This document shows positions 35,156 to 43,330 of a stretch of 44,015 nt of DNA, piece after piece; the stretch's first letter is position 1; each line of letters begins with the position of its first letter. The translations under genes and the position numbers were made by a program. Source of the DNA: Gemmatimonadota bacterium (GTDB lineage: Bacteria > Gemmatimonadota > Gemmatimonadetes > Longimicrobiales > Gaopeijiaceae); NCBI GenBank assembly GCA_022822445.1, contig JAJEBR010000019.1, positions 1 through 44,015 on the forward strand. Direction: 5' to 3'. The notes under the pieces are model-generated. The model was not told the DNA's origin. It did not search any database and worked only from the letters and a program-made list of their open reading frames with translations.

Positions 35156-37501
35156 GTGAACCCTGAGCGGCCCGCGACGGGGGCCGCAGATTCGGGTTCC
35201 CACGGATCCGCGGGGGAGGGGCCGAAGGTCGTTGCGGGGCTGAGCCGGGATCTCGGGCTGGTCTCGGCGCTGGCGATCGGGACCGGCACGATGATCGCGG
35301 CCGGGATCTTCACGCTGTCGGGGCTGGCGGTCGGGTACGTGGGCAGCGCGGCGATCGTCTCCTTTCTGCTGGCGGCGGTGGTGGCGGCCTTCACCGCGCT
35401 CACCTACTGCGAATTCACCTCCATCTACCCGTCCTCCGGCGAAGGCTACCTCTACGCGCGCAAGACCTTCCCCCCGCTGCTGGCGTACCTGGTGGGGTGG
35501 TGCATCCTGCTGGGCTACGCGTCGTCGTGCGCCTTCTACATCGCCAGCCTGTCCACCTACTTCAACGAGTTCATCTGGCACGTGCCCCTGGTGGCGCTGC
35601 CGGGGCTCGTCTTCCTGGCCGCGCTCACACTCCTCAACATGAAGGGCACGAAGGAGAGCGGCACCTTCCAGATTGTCGTCACGGTTGCGAAGATCGCGCT
35701 CCTGATATGGTTCATCGCCGGAGGGCTGGGCGGCTTCGACACGGCGGCCATCACAGAGCGCTTCAGCACCGACCTCCCGCTCATCGCGTCGACCGCCGCG
35801 CTCGTCTTCATCACCTTCTTCGGGTTTTCGGCGATCGCCGCCTCGGCGGGCGAGGTGATCAACCCGACGAAGACGATCCCGCGCGCGATCTTCATCTCGA
35901 TGCTGGTGGTGACGGTGCTCTATGCGGCGGTGGTGCTGGTCGTGGTGGTGGCCGACCTGACCGAGTACACCGAGTCCGCGATGGGCGTGGCCGCGCGGGC
36001 CTTCCTGGGGCCGATCGGGGGCGCGGTGATCGTGGGCGGGGCGATCTTCTCGATGATCTCCGCGTCGAATGCATCGATTCTGGCCGGATCGAGGGTGGCG
36101 CTGTCGATGAGCCACCGCAGCCATCTGCCCAGTTTCTTCGGCCGCATCGGCGCGCGCTCGCACACGCCCTATGTGGCGGTGCTGGCGGCGGGCGCCTCGA
36201 TCGGCGTCTTCGCCCTCCTGCTGCCCCTCGAGGACCTCGCCCATTTCGCGAACCTCGTCCTCCTGTCGGCGCTGTGCTTCGTGAACGCGGCGCTGATCCT
36301 CCACCGCCGCCGCTTCCCCGACATCGAGCGCCCCTTCCGGGTTCCGCTGGTGCCGCTGCTGCCGGCGCTGGGGATCGCGGCCAACATATACCTGATCCTG
36401 CAGATCCCCATGCAGGGGCACCTGCAGCCGGTGCTGCTCGCCATCCTGGCGCTGCTGGTGGGGCTGTTCTGGTACGCCGCCTGGCGCGGCACCCGCTTCG
36501 AGGTTCCCGATGCCGCGGGGCCCGGCTCGCGCATCGTCGCCCTGCGGGCATCACCGCGCGAAGCCGCGTTCCGCGTGCTGCTTCCCGTCCACAATCCCCA
36601 CACGGCCGAGCCCCTGGTGCGGCTGGCCGCCACCCTGGCCCGGCACCGCGACGGCGAGCTCACCCTGCTGCGCGTGGCCCGGGTCCCCGAACAGCTGCCG
36701 CCCGAGATGGCGCGCTCGGCGATCGAGGGCGAGGAGGAGATCCTCGAGCGGCTGCAGGCGCTGGAAGGGGAGGTGGGTGTGCCGATCACCACCGAGGTGC
36801 GGGTCGGTCACAACGTCGGCCGCGCGATCCTGGAGTCCGCGCACGAGGACCGCTCGCACCTGATCGTGCTGGGCTGGAAGGGCTTCACCACCACCGCGCG
36901 AAAGATCCTCGGCGAGGTCACCGACGACGTCGTGCGGCTCGCGCGCGCCGACATCCTGCTCGTCAGGTTCGGCCCCGAGCCGGCGGTGCCGCGGCGCATC
37001 CTGCTCCCCAGCGCCGGCGGCGTGCATGCCCGCAAGGCCCAGAGCTACGCGGTGGGATTGACGGCGTCCGCGGGTTTGGTTTCGCCGGACAGCCCGGCTG
37101 CCCCGGACAGCCTGCCGCCCCCGGACGGCCCGGCTGCCCCGGACGGCCCGCCCGCACCCGGCGGCGGTCTCCTCACCCTGGCCTCGTTCATCCCCCCAGG
37201 GTCCCCGGACGGGCGTCGCGCCGAGCAGGAGGAACGCCTCGCCGAGGAACGGACGGAGTTGCCGGCCAGCGCTGCCGTCGACACGCGGATCCTCACCGGC
37301 GCCGGCGTTGCCGAGTCGATTCTGGGGGCGGCCGACGAGTTCGACGCGGTCATGGTCGGCGCCTCCGGGGACAGCTTCTCGAACCGGATTCTCTTCGGGA
37401 CCATTCCGGAGCGGATCGCGCGCGAGGCGCCGGGCGCGGTGATGGTGCTGAAGAGCCATGAGCGCGTGAAGGCGTTCCTGGGGCGGGTGGCGGCGGACTG
37501 A
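35156..37501 (+). CDS. APC-type amino acid permease with two UspA domains
   Basis: 781 residues from GTG 35156. Residues about 25-455 form an APC-superfamily transporter with about 12 helices, including GTGTMIAAGIFTLSG (substrate-binding helix 1) and FFGFSAIAASAGEVINPTKTIPRAIF. A universal-stress-type domain follows (about 475-600: FRVLLPVHNPHTAEPLVRLA, LIVLGWKGF), then a second one (about 605-775) ending FGTIPERIAREAPGAVMVLK. A Pro/Asp-rich tract (about residues 640-668) from a repeated CCGGACGGCCCGG-type DNA motif is inserted in the second. Transporters of this layout import amino acids or polyamines; the substrate is unknown. Confidence 0.88.
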   Translation: MNPERPATGAADSGSHGSAGEGPKVVAGLSRDLGLVSALAIGTGTMIAAGIFTLSGLAVGYVGSAAIVSFLLAAVVAAFTALTYCEFTSIYPSSGEGYLYARKTFPPLLAYLVGWCILLGYASSCAFYIASLSTYFNEFIWHVPLVALPGLVFLAALTLLNMKGTKESGTFQIVVTVAKIALLIWFIAGGLGGFDTAAITERFSTDLPLIASTAALVFITFFGFSAIAASAGEVINPTKTIPRAIFISMLVVTVLYAAVVLVVVVADLTEYTESAMGVAARAFLGPIGGAVIVGGAIFSMISASNASILAGSRVALSMSHRSHLPSFFGRIGARSHTPYVAVLAAGASIGVFALLLPLEDLAHFANLVLLSALCFVNAALILHRRRFPDIERPFRVPLVPLLPALGIAANIYLILQIPMQGHLQPVLLAILALLVGLFWYAAWRGTRFEVPDAAGPGSRIVALRASPREAAFRVLLPVHNPHTAEPLVRLAATLARHRDGELTLLRVARVPEQLPPEMARSAIEGEEEILERLQALEGEVGVPITTEVRVGHNVGRAILESAHEDRSHLIVLGWKGFTTTARKILGEVTDDVVRLARADILLVRFGPEPAVPRRILLPSAGGVHARKAQSYAVGLTASAGLVSPDSPAAPDSLPPPDGPAAPDGPPAPGGGLLTLASFIPPGSPDGRRAEQEERLAEERTELPASAAVDTRILTGAGVAESILGAADEFDAVMVGASGDSFSNRILFGTIPERIAREAPGAVMVLKSHERVKAFLGRVAAD

Positions 37502-37530
37502 GGGGAGCCAGCCAGGGTTGGCTACAGGAA

Positions 37531-37569
37531 TGTAAAGTGCACATTACAGTTTGCCATGTCGACATGACA
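37531..37569 (+). repeat. dispersed 39-base element, copy D
   Basis: TGTAAAGTGCACATTACA (37531-37548), GTT, TGCCATGTCGACATGACA (37552-37569). It lies 30 bases after the permease stop and 177 bases before the glpD-like gene. Confidence 0.85.
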
Positions 37570-37619
37570 ACACGGCCGCTGTCGGCGGGGTGGCGGCTGA
37601 CGGTCACGGACGTTCCCCT

Positions 37620-37667
37620 GTAATGTTGACGGACTGTTGTGCTGACGCGCGGTCGTGCTGACAATGC
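37620..37667 (+). repeat. three 16-base direct repeats upstream of glpD-like gene
   Basis: Units GTAATGTTGACGGACT, GTTGTGCTGACGCGCG and GTCGTGCTGACAATGC, sharing GTNRTGNTGAC at an exact 16-base period. They lie 79 bases before the start of the dehydrogenase gene, where an operator array would sit. The first unit resembles half of the 39-base element. Confidence 0.5.
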
Positions 37668-37745
37668 GCGCGCCGCACGCGAGAATTCAAGACGATTCCC
37701 TGATAATCCCTCCCGCCTCCCGAAACCTCGCCCTCCATCTCCCGA

Positions 37746-39311
37746 GTGAACGTCCTCTCCCGAGACCACATGCTCGAACGGGCCGCGGAACTGCGTCCCT
37801 GGGACGTGGTCGTGGTCGGTGGCGGGTGCACCGGACTCGCGACTGCTCTTGACGCGGCGACCCGCGGATACCGGACGCTGCTGCTCGAGCGCGGCGACTT
37901 TACCGGCGGGACTTCCAGCCGCAGCACCAAGCTGGTCCACGGGGGAGTGCGCTACCTCCGGCATGGCGAAATCGGCCTCGTCTACGGAGCGCTCGGCGAA
38001 CGGCACCGTCTGGTGCGGAATGCCCCCCACCTGGTACACGATCTGGCCCTCGTCGTCCCGGCATACCGGTGGTGGGAGCGACCGTACTTCGGCATCGGGC
38101 TGAAGCTCTACGACGCCCTGGCCAGCGGACGCGGTCTCGGGAGGTCACGCCTGTTGAGCCGGCGCGACTGCCTCAACCGGATCTCCACGCTGTCGGACCG
38201 CGGGTTGCGCGGCGGCGTCCTCTTCCACGACGGCCAGTTCGACGACGCCCGTCTCGGGTGGACGATGCTGCGGACAGCGGTCAGCCTGGGCTGCGTGGCG
38301 CTGAACCATGCGGAGGTGACCGGGCTGGTGGAGTCGCTCGGGACGGTGAAGGGAGTGCGCGTGCGAGACCTGCTGGGCGGCGCGGAGTGGGAGGTGCGCG
38401 GAGCCGTGGTGGTGAACGCAGCGGGCCCCTTCGCCGATTCGGTCCGGCGGATGGACGAACCGGACCGGAACCCGGCCGTGGTGCTGAGCCGGGGGGCGCA
38501 CATCGTGGTGAGCAGCGCTTTCCTGCCCGGCCGCACCGCGGTGCTGGTCCCGAAGACCGACGACGGCAGGGTCCTCTTCGCGATTCCCTGGCACGGCCAC
38601 GTCGTGATCGGCACCACCGACGTGCCGGTCGACGAACCCTCGCGCGAGCCCGTCCCGACCGGGGCCGAGGTGGACTACCTGATCGAGCACGCGGGGCGCT
38701 ACCTGACCCGCCCGATCACGCGGCCGGACATCCTGTCGGCGTGGGCGGGCCTGAGGGGACTGATGGCCGCCGGCCCCGAGCAGAACACCGCCGCGCTGTC
38801 GCGTGGCCACAGGGTGGGGGCCTCGCGGCGCGGGCTCGTCACGGTGACGGGCGGGAAGTGGACGACCTGCCGCAAGGTTGCACAGGACGCGGTCGAGGTC
38901 GCCGCCGACGTCGGGGGGCTGTCGCCGGCCCACACCCGGACCGCGACGCTCAGGCTGCACGGCTACTCGAAGCGGGGCGACGTGCGCTACCCGTGGAGGG
39001 TCTACGGCAGCGACGCCGACGCCATCCGCAAACTGGAGGAGGCAGACGATCGCCTCGCCGGCCTGATGCACCCCGCGCTTCCGTACCGGCTGAGCCAGGC
39101 CGCGTGGGCGGCGCGAAGCGAGATGGCGGTTCGCCTGGAGGACGTGCTGGCGCGGCGGACGCGGGCGCTCTTCCTGAACGCGAGGGCGGCGTCGGCGTCG
39201 GCGCCGGCGGTAGCCGCGGTGATGGCGCGGGAACTGGGCCGGAACGAGCGGTGGGCCGAAGAGGAGGTCCGGGCTTTCAGGAGGCTGGCGAAGAGCTACC
39301 TTTGCGGGTGA
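37746..39311 (+). CDS. glpD: FAD-dependent glycerol-3-phosphate dehydrogenase
   Basis: Oxidises sn-glycerol-3-phosphate to dihydroxyacetone phosphate at the membrane and feeds electrons to quinone. 521 residues from GTG 37746. FAD-binding VVVGGGCTGLATALDAATRG, the family signature SSRSTKLVHGGVRYL, GRVLFAIPWHGHVVIGTTDVP, and RGLVTVTGGKWTTCRKVAQD are visible, plus the C-terminal helical cap. Whether it is the GlpD or GlpA type cannot be decided from sequence alone. No glpK or glpF is present nearby. Confidence 0.92.
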   Translation: MNVLSRDHMLERAAELRPWDVVVVGGGCTGLATALDAATRGYRTLLLERGDFTGGTSSRSTKLVHGGVRYLRHGEIGLVYGALGERHRLVRNAPHLVHDLALVVPAYRWWERPYFGIGLKLYDALASGRGLGRSRLLSRRDCLNRISTLSDRGLRGGVLFHDGQFDDARLGWTMLRTAVSLGCVALNHAEVTGLVESLGTVKGVRVRDLLGGAEWEVRGAVVVNAAGPFADSVRRMDEPDRNPAVVLSRGAHIVVSSAFLPGRTAVLVPKTDDGRVLFAIPWHGHVVIGTTDVPVDEPSREPVPTGAEVDYLIEHAGRYLTRPITRPDILSAWAGLRGLMAAGPEQNTAALSRGHRVGASRRGLVTVTGGKWTTCRKVAQDAVEVAADVGGLSPAHTRTATLRLHGYSKRGDVRYPWRVYGSDADAIRKLEEADDRLAGLMHPALPYRLSQAAWAARSEMAVRLEDVLARRTRALFLNARAASASAPAVAAVMARELGRNERWAEEEVRAFRRLAKSYLCG

Positions 39312-39344
39312 CTCCATCCACCCGAATCCACCCGGAGAGACCCC

Positions 39345-39896
39345 TTGCCCGTGCACCGATCACCCGCCAGACCCGCAACCGACGAGTACGCCGACTTCTA
39401 CGGATCCTACGTCGCGGCGGTGAAGGAACCGCTCCTGGAGACGCTCGAGGCGGAAGCCGGCCAGTGGCGCGCGCTCCTCGCCGGCGTTCCGCCCGAGAGG
39501 GAAGGGTACCGCTATGCGCCCGGGAAGTGGTCGGTACGCGAGGTCGTGGGGCACGTCATCGATGCCGAGCGGATGTTCGCCGCCCGCGCGTTGGCTTTCG
39601 CGCGCGGTGACCGTTCGCACTACCCCTCCTTCGACGAAAACGCGTACGCGGCCAACTCCGGTGCCGACCGCCGCCCCCTGGCCGATCTGGCCGAGGAGCT
39701 GGTCGCGGTCCGCCGGTCGACGGTCCTTCTGCTCAGGAGCTTCGAAGAGGACACCTGGAACCGTCGCGGGAGGGCCAGCGGCTACGAGTTCACCGTGCGC
39801 AGCCTGGCGTGGATCATCGCGGGACACTCGCGGCATCACCGGGGGGTTGTGGCGGACAGGTACCTGGGGACGCCGGCGGGGCAGGACCAGCAGTGA
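39345..39896 (+). CDS. DinB-like metal-binding protein
   Basis: 183 residues from TTG 39345 (GTG at 39351 is possible); a GGAGAG ribosome site is 7 bases upstream. Four-helix DinB/YfiT fold: APGKWSVREVVGHVIDAERMFAARALAFARGD, FDENAY, and the final helix WIIAGHSRHHRGVVADRYL. His residues in GHVIDAE and GHSRHH are the expected metal ligands. Such proteins are metal-dependent thiol transferases or stress proteins; no substrate can be given. It lies 33 bases after glpD and 7 bases before the next gene. Confidence 0.88.
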   Translation: MPVHRSPARPATDEYADFYGSYVAAVKEPLLETLEAEAGQWRALLAGVPPEREGYRYAPGKWSVREVVGHVIDAERMFAARALAFARGDRSHYPSFDENAYAANSGADRRPLADLAEELVAVRRSTVLLLRSFEEDTWNRRGRASGYEFTVRSLAWIIAGHSRHHRGVVADRYLGTPAGQDQQ

Positions 39897-39903
39897 GTCG
39901 CCG

Positions 39904-40872
39904 ATGAAGCTCCTCATCCTGTCGCGCGCCGAGATCCTCTCGCTGATCACGATGGACGACGCGATCGAGGCGATGGCGCGCGCCTTCGGGCAGCTGTCGG
40001 CGGGCGTGGCCGAGATGCCGGTGCGGGGGGCGCTGACGACGGGAGACGGGATCTCGCTCTTCATGCCAGCGCGGCTTGGCGCCACCGGGGAGCGTGGAGC
40101 CAAGGTCGTTTCCGTCTTCGGTGGAAACCGGGCCCGCGGGCTCCCGTCGATCAACGGGGTGATCCTCATGCTCGACGACGAGACGGGGCTCCCGGCGGCG
40201 CTGATGGACGCCGGCGAGCTGACCGCGATCCGCACCGCAGCGGCGGCGGGCCTCGCGGCGAGGCTGCTGAGCCGGGCGGAGTGCCGCGTGCTGACGATCT
40301 TCGGCGCGGGAGTCCAGGCCCCCCGGCAGGTCGAGGCGATCCGGGCGGTCCGGCCGATTCAGGAGGTGCGGGTGGTGTCGCGGGGCGGGGAGTCGGCCGC
40401 GCGGCTGGCCGCGTCGCTCAACGGTGTTGAGGCGCGTGCGGTGGGCGACCCGGCGGAGGCGGTCGACGGGGCCGACATCGTCGTGGCCGTCACCACTTCG
40501 CGCACGCCGGTCTTCGACGGCGCGGGTCTGCCCGCCGGGACCCACGTGAGCGGCAGCGGCAGCTTCCTGCCGGACCATCAGGAGATCGGCAGCGAGGTCG
40601 TCACGCGCGCCAGGGTGGTGGTGGAGGAGCGCGAAGCCGCGCTGGAGGAGGCGGGCGACCTCATCATCCCGATCGGGCAGGGGCTGGTCACCCACGACGT
40701 GATCGACGCCGACCTCGGCGAGATCGTCAACGGGGACGCGCCGGAGGGCAGCGCGGGCCGCGATCTCACCTTCTTCAAGTCGGTGGGCACGGCGGTCCAG
40801 GATGTGGCGATCGGGGCCGAGGTGCTGCGCCGGGCGGAGGAGGCGGGGGTGGGGACAGTCATGGCGCTGTGA
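39904..40872 (+). CDS. ornithine cyclodeaminase/mu-crystallin family dehydrogenase
   Basis: 322 residues from ATG 39904. Family features: MPVRGAL, AKVVSVFGGNRARGLPSINGVILMLDDETGLPAALMD, AGELTAIRTAAAAGLAARLLSR, the NAD-binding LTIFGAGVQAPRQVEAI, and FFKSVGTAVQDVAIGAEVL. Members are ornithine cyclodeaminases, alanine dehydrogenases or imine reductases; which one is not decided by these motifs. It is probably co-transcribed with the DinB-like gene. A 39-base element follows the stop by 19 bases. Confidence 0.9.
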   Translation: MKLLILSRAEILSLITMDDAIEAMARAFGQLSAGVAEMPVRGALTTGDGISLFMPARLGATGERGAKVVSVFGGNRARGLPSINGVILMLDDETGLPAALMDAGELTAIRTAAAAGLAARLLSRAECRVLTIFGAGVQAPRQVEAIRAVRPIQEVRVVSRGGESAARLAASLNGVEARAVGDPAEAVDGADIVVAVTTSRTPVFDGAGLPAGTHVSGSGSFLPDHQEIGSEVVTRARVVVEEREAALEEAGDLIIPIGQGLVTHDVIDADLGEIVNGDAPEGSAGRDLTFFKSVGTAVQDVAIGAEVLRRAEEAGVGTVMAL

Positions 40873-40891
40873 CCGCCACCGAGGCGCCAAA

Positions 40892-40930
40892 GGTAATGTG
40901 AACACTACATAATGTCGTGTCCTCTTTACA
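40892..40930 (-). repeat. dispersed 39-base element, copy E
   Basis: Reverse orientation: TGTAAAGAGGACACGACA, TTA, TGTAGTGTTCACATTACC read on the minus strand. It sits between the stop codons of two convergent genes (40872 and 40940), so it cannot be a promoter operator for either. Confidence 0.85.
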
Positions 40931-40939
40931 TTCCTGCCC

Positions 40940-42880
40940 CTACAGCACCTCCTCCATCTCCCTGACCAGCACCTCCAGCATGTCGGTGTAGAAGACCCGC
41001 CGCGACCGCTGGTCCTGCGTCAGCGGCGCGACCACCCCTTCGACGTCGCCCGACAGGCGGCCGATGCGGGTGACGAGCTCCCCGAACTCGCGCTGGAGGT
41101 CGCGCAGCTTGGCGGCCCGGGGGCTGTCGTCGTCCTCCGCAACGCCCTCCAGCGCCTCTTCCACGCGTGCCATTTGGCGTTGTGCCCGGGCCCGCAGTTC
41201 GCCGAGCTGCAGCAGGGTGGCCGTCCAGGCCGAGCGGGTGGCTGGCGTCACGTTCAGCCGCGGATCGTCATGGACCTCGAACGGCTGCGCCAGCTGCGCA
41301 TCCGCTCCCGCCTCCGCGCCTTCAACCTGCAGCCGCGCGGTGTAGTTCCCCGGCACGACCAGCGGCCCCCGCCCCCCACCGAACCCCCCGCCACCCCCTC
41401 GCCCGGCCTCGTCCCCGACCCGGTGGCGAAGATCCCACACGACCCGGTTCATCCCCGCCCGCCCGGTCCCCTCCACCGTGGCCACGCGGCCGCCGACCCC
41501 GTCCTCGATCACGACCGTCACCGCCCCCGGCTCGGCCTCCTCCCCGAGCCAATAGTCGAGGATCGCGCCGTTCGGGGGGTTCTCGCCCCGGTAGAAGATG
41601 TCGCCCGTGTGGGCCTGCCTCCCCGCCCGGCGGATCTGCGTCGCGGGCCCGATCGTGAACAGGTGCGCGGCGCTAGCCATCACCTCGGGGGTCAGCTCCT
41701 GGAGTGCGTTGATCTGGTCGAGGATCCACACGCCGCGCCCGTGCGTCCCCAGCACGAGGTCGTTCTCGCGCGGGTGGATGACCAGGTCGTTGAAGGCCGC
41801 CGTGGGCATCCCGCCGCGCAGCTCGGTCCAGTGCGTGCCCGCGTCCATCGTATGGAAGAGGCCGATCTCGGCGCCCAGGAAGAGCACGGACTCGTTGCGG
41901 AGGTCTTCGCGCACAGTCCGCAGCACCCGGTCCGGGGGCAGATCGCCGGTGATGGAGGTCCAGGTGACCCCGTAGTCGTCCGACCTGTACAGGTAGTTGG
42001 CGTAATCGTCGTTGCGGTAGTTGTTCCAGACGGCGTAGACGCGCGCCTCGTCGTGGCGGGAAGGCTCGATGCCGCTGACCCAGGCGCCAGGAGGAAGGCC
42101 GGGGAAGCCGGTAGGGATGGCTCCGGTCCCAGGGGTGGCCTCGGCCGCCGGTCCGCGTTCGGCCCATGGCCCGCGATCGGCCGACGGTCCGCCGCGACTC
42201 ACCGTCACCGCTCCCTCCGGCCAATCCGAATCCGTCGCGTCGCGCGCCGCCACGTCCGTCCACGTCGCGCCCCCGTCCCGCGACACATGAAACCGCCCGT
42301 CATCCGTCCCCACATACAGCAGCCCCCGCGCCAGCGGACTCTCCGCCACCGACGAGATCGTGGGCCAGTACGGGATTCCATCATCCAGCGAAGGGGTGTA
42401 GTCGTCGGGCATCTGCCCCATGATCGGGAGCGTGCGCCGGTCGGTGCCGGTGGTCAGGTCGCCCAGCTCCTGCCAGGAGTCGCCACGGTCCGTCGTCTTC
42501 CACAGGATGTTCGTGCCCGCGTACAGGGCCGACGCATCGTGGGGGGAGATGATGAACGGGCCGTCCCAGTTGGCCGGTGCCATCGCGTTGCCGAGCCGCT
42601 GCCGATCGAAGGTGCCGACCTCCCGCCAGGTCTCCCAGTTGCGCCGCCCGCCGATGTGCCCGATCGGGTCGCCGGGCCGGATCGAGGTCCGCTCGCCCGT
42701 GCGCAGGTTGACCCGCGACAGCCCCAGATACTGCGACTCGGTGTAGACGATCGTGTTGCTGGTCGTGTCCACCAGGTTGATGAAGCCGTCGCCGCCGCCC
42801 AGCCGGGTCCAGTCGCTGTTGAGGATGCCGGCCTGCCGGTAGGTCTCGCTCGGCCCCATCCAGGAGCCGTTGACCGGCAC
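40940..42880 (-). pseudogene. sortilin/BNR-repeat beta-propeller protein, 5'-truncated
   Basis: 646 residues. Begins PVNGSWMGPSETYRQAGI, which matches the middle of the VPS10/sortilin-type propeller (normally QDNGSWMGPS), and continues with propeller repeats (YAGTNILWKTTDRGDSWQEL, YVGTDDGRFHVSRDGGATW, YRSDDYGVTWTSI), then GTHGRGVWILDQI, a C-terminal beta-domain, and a helical tail. The first half of the family, with signal peptide and early blades, is missing, and upstream DNA is AT-rich and unrelated. About 350-400 residues appear lost, so export is unlikely. Confidence 0.8.
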
Positions 42881-43330
42881 ATGATCGTTGTAACTATAGG
42901 TGAGTCAACACTATACACAATTCCACATCGAGCAATTATCACTTTCGATATGCCTAGCGATTCTAGTCGCGTCAGGGGGAAGAGAAACGTAACTGTTCGG
43001 TGAAGCCGTGGTCTCCGAATTCTTGGTGGGTTCGGCCGGATAGACCGACCAGCGCCCCCCACTTCCACCTCCAATCGGGAAAGCGGACACAGTGCGGAGA
43101 CGAAGAACCCGTGATGTCGGAACGAATTTGTTGATCGGTTGGCCAGCAGCGCATAAAGGGTGCGCCGGCCCGGCAGAGCGGGTGAAGCGCGAATCCCGGC
43201 AGGGGATCACTGAGTCTAACAGGGACTCCACGATCTGCCACCTTTCCCGCCGCCTGGCTCGCATCCGGTGGAGTCTGACCGAAAAGCCGTGAAGGTCGTG
43301 TCGATTGGCGGGACTCTGCGGGCGTTCCGA
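42881..43330. other. gene-free, partly AT-rich junction
   Basis: No convincing gene. 42886-43000 is clearly more AT-rich than its surroundings. An imperfect palindrome TTGTAACTATAG / ACTATACACAA lies around 42889-42921. On the minus strand TTGTGT, 16 bases, TATAGT resembles a promoter reading into the truncated propeller gene. A GGAGTC/GACTCC-type hairpin lies near 43210-43230. Confidence 0.5.

Noticed and set aside
17119-40930. CRISPR array or integron attC sites as an explanation of the 39-base elements
   Set aside because: Copies are kilobases apart with no regular spacers; no cas or integron integrase gene and no GTTRRRY core was seen.
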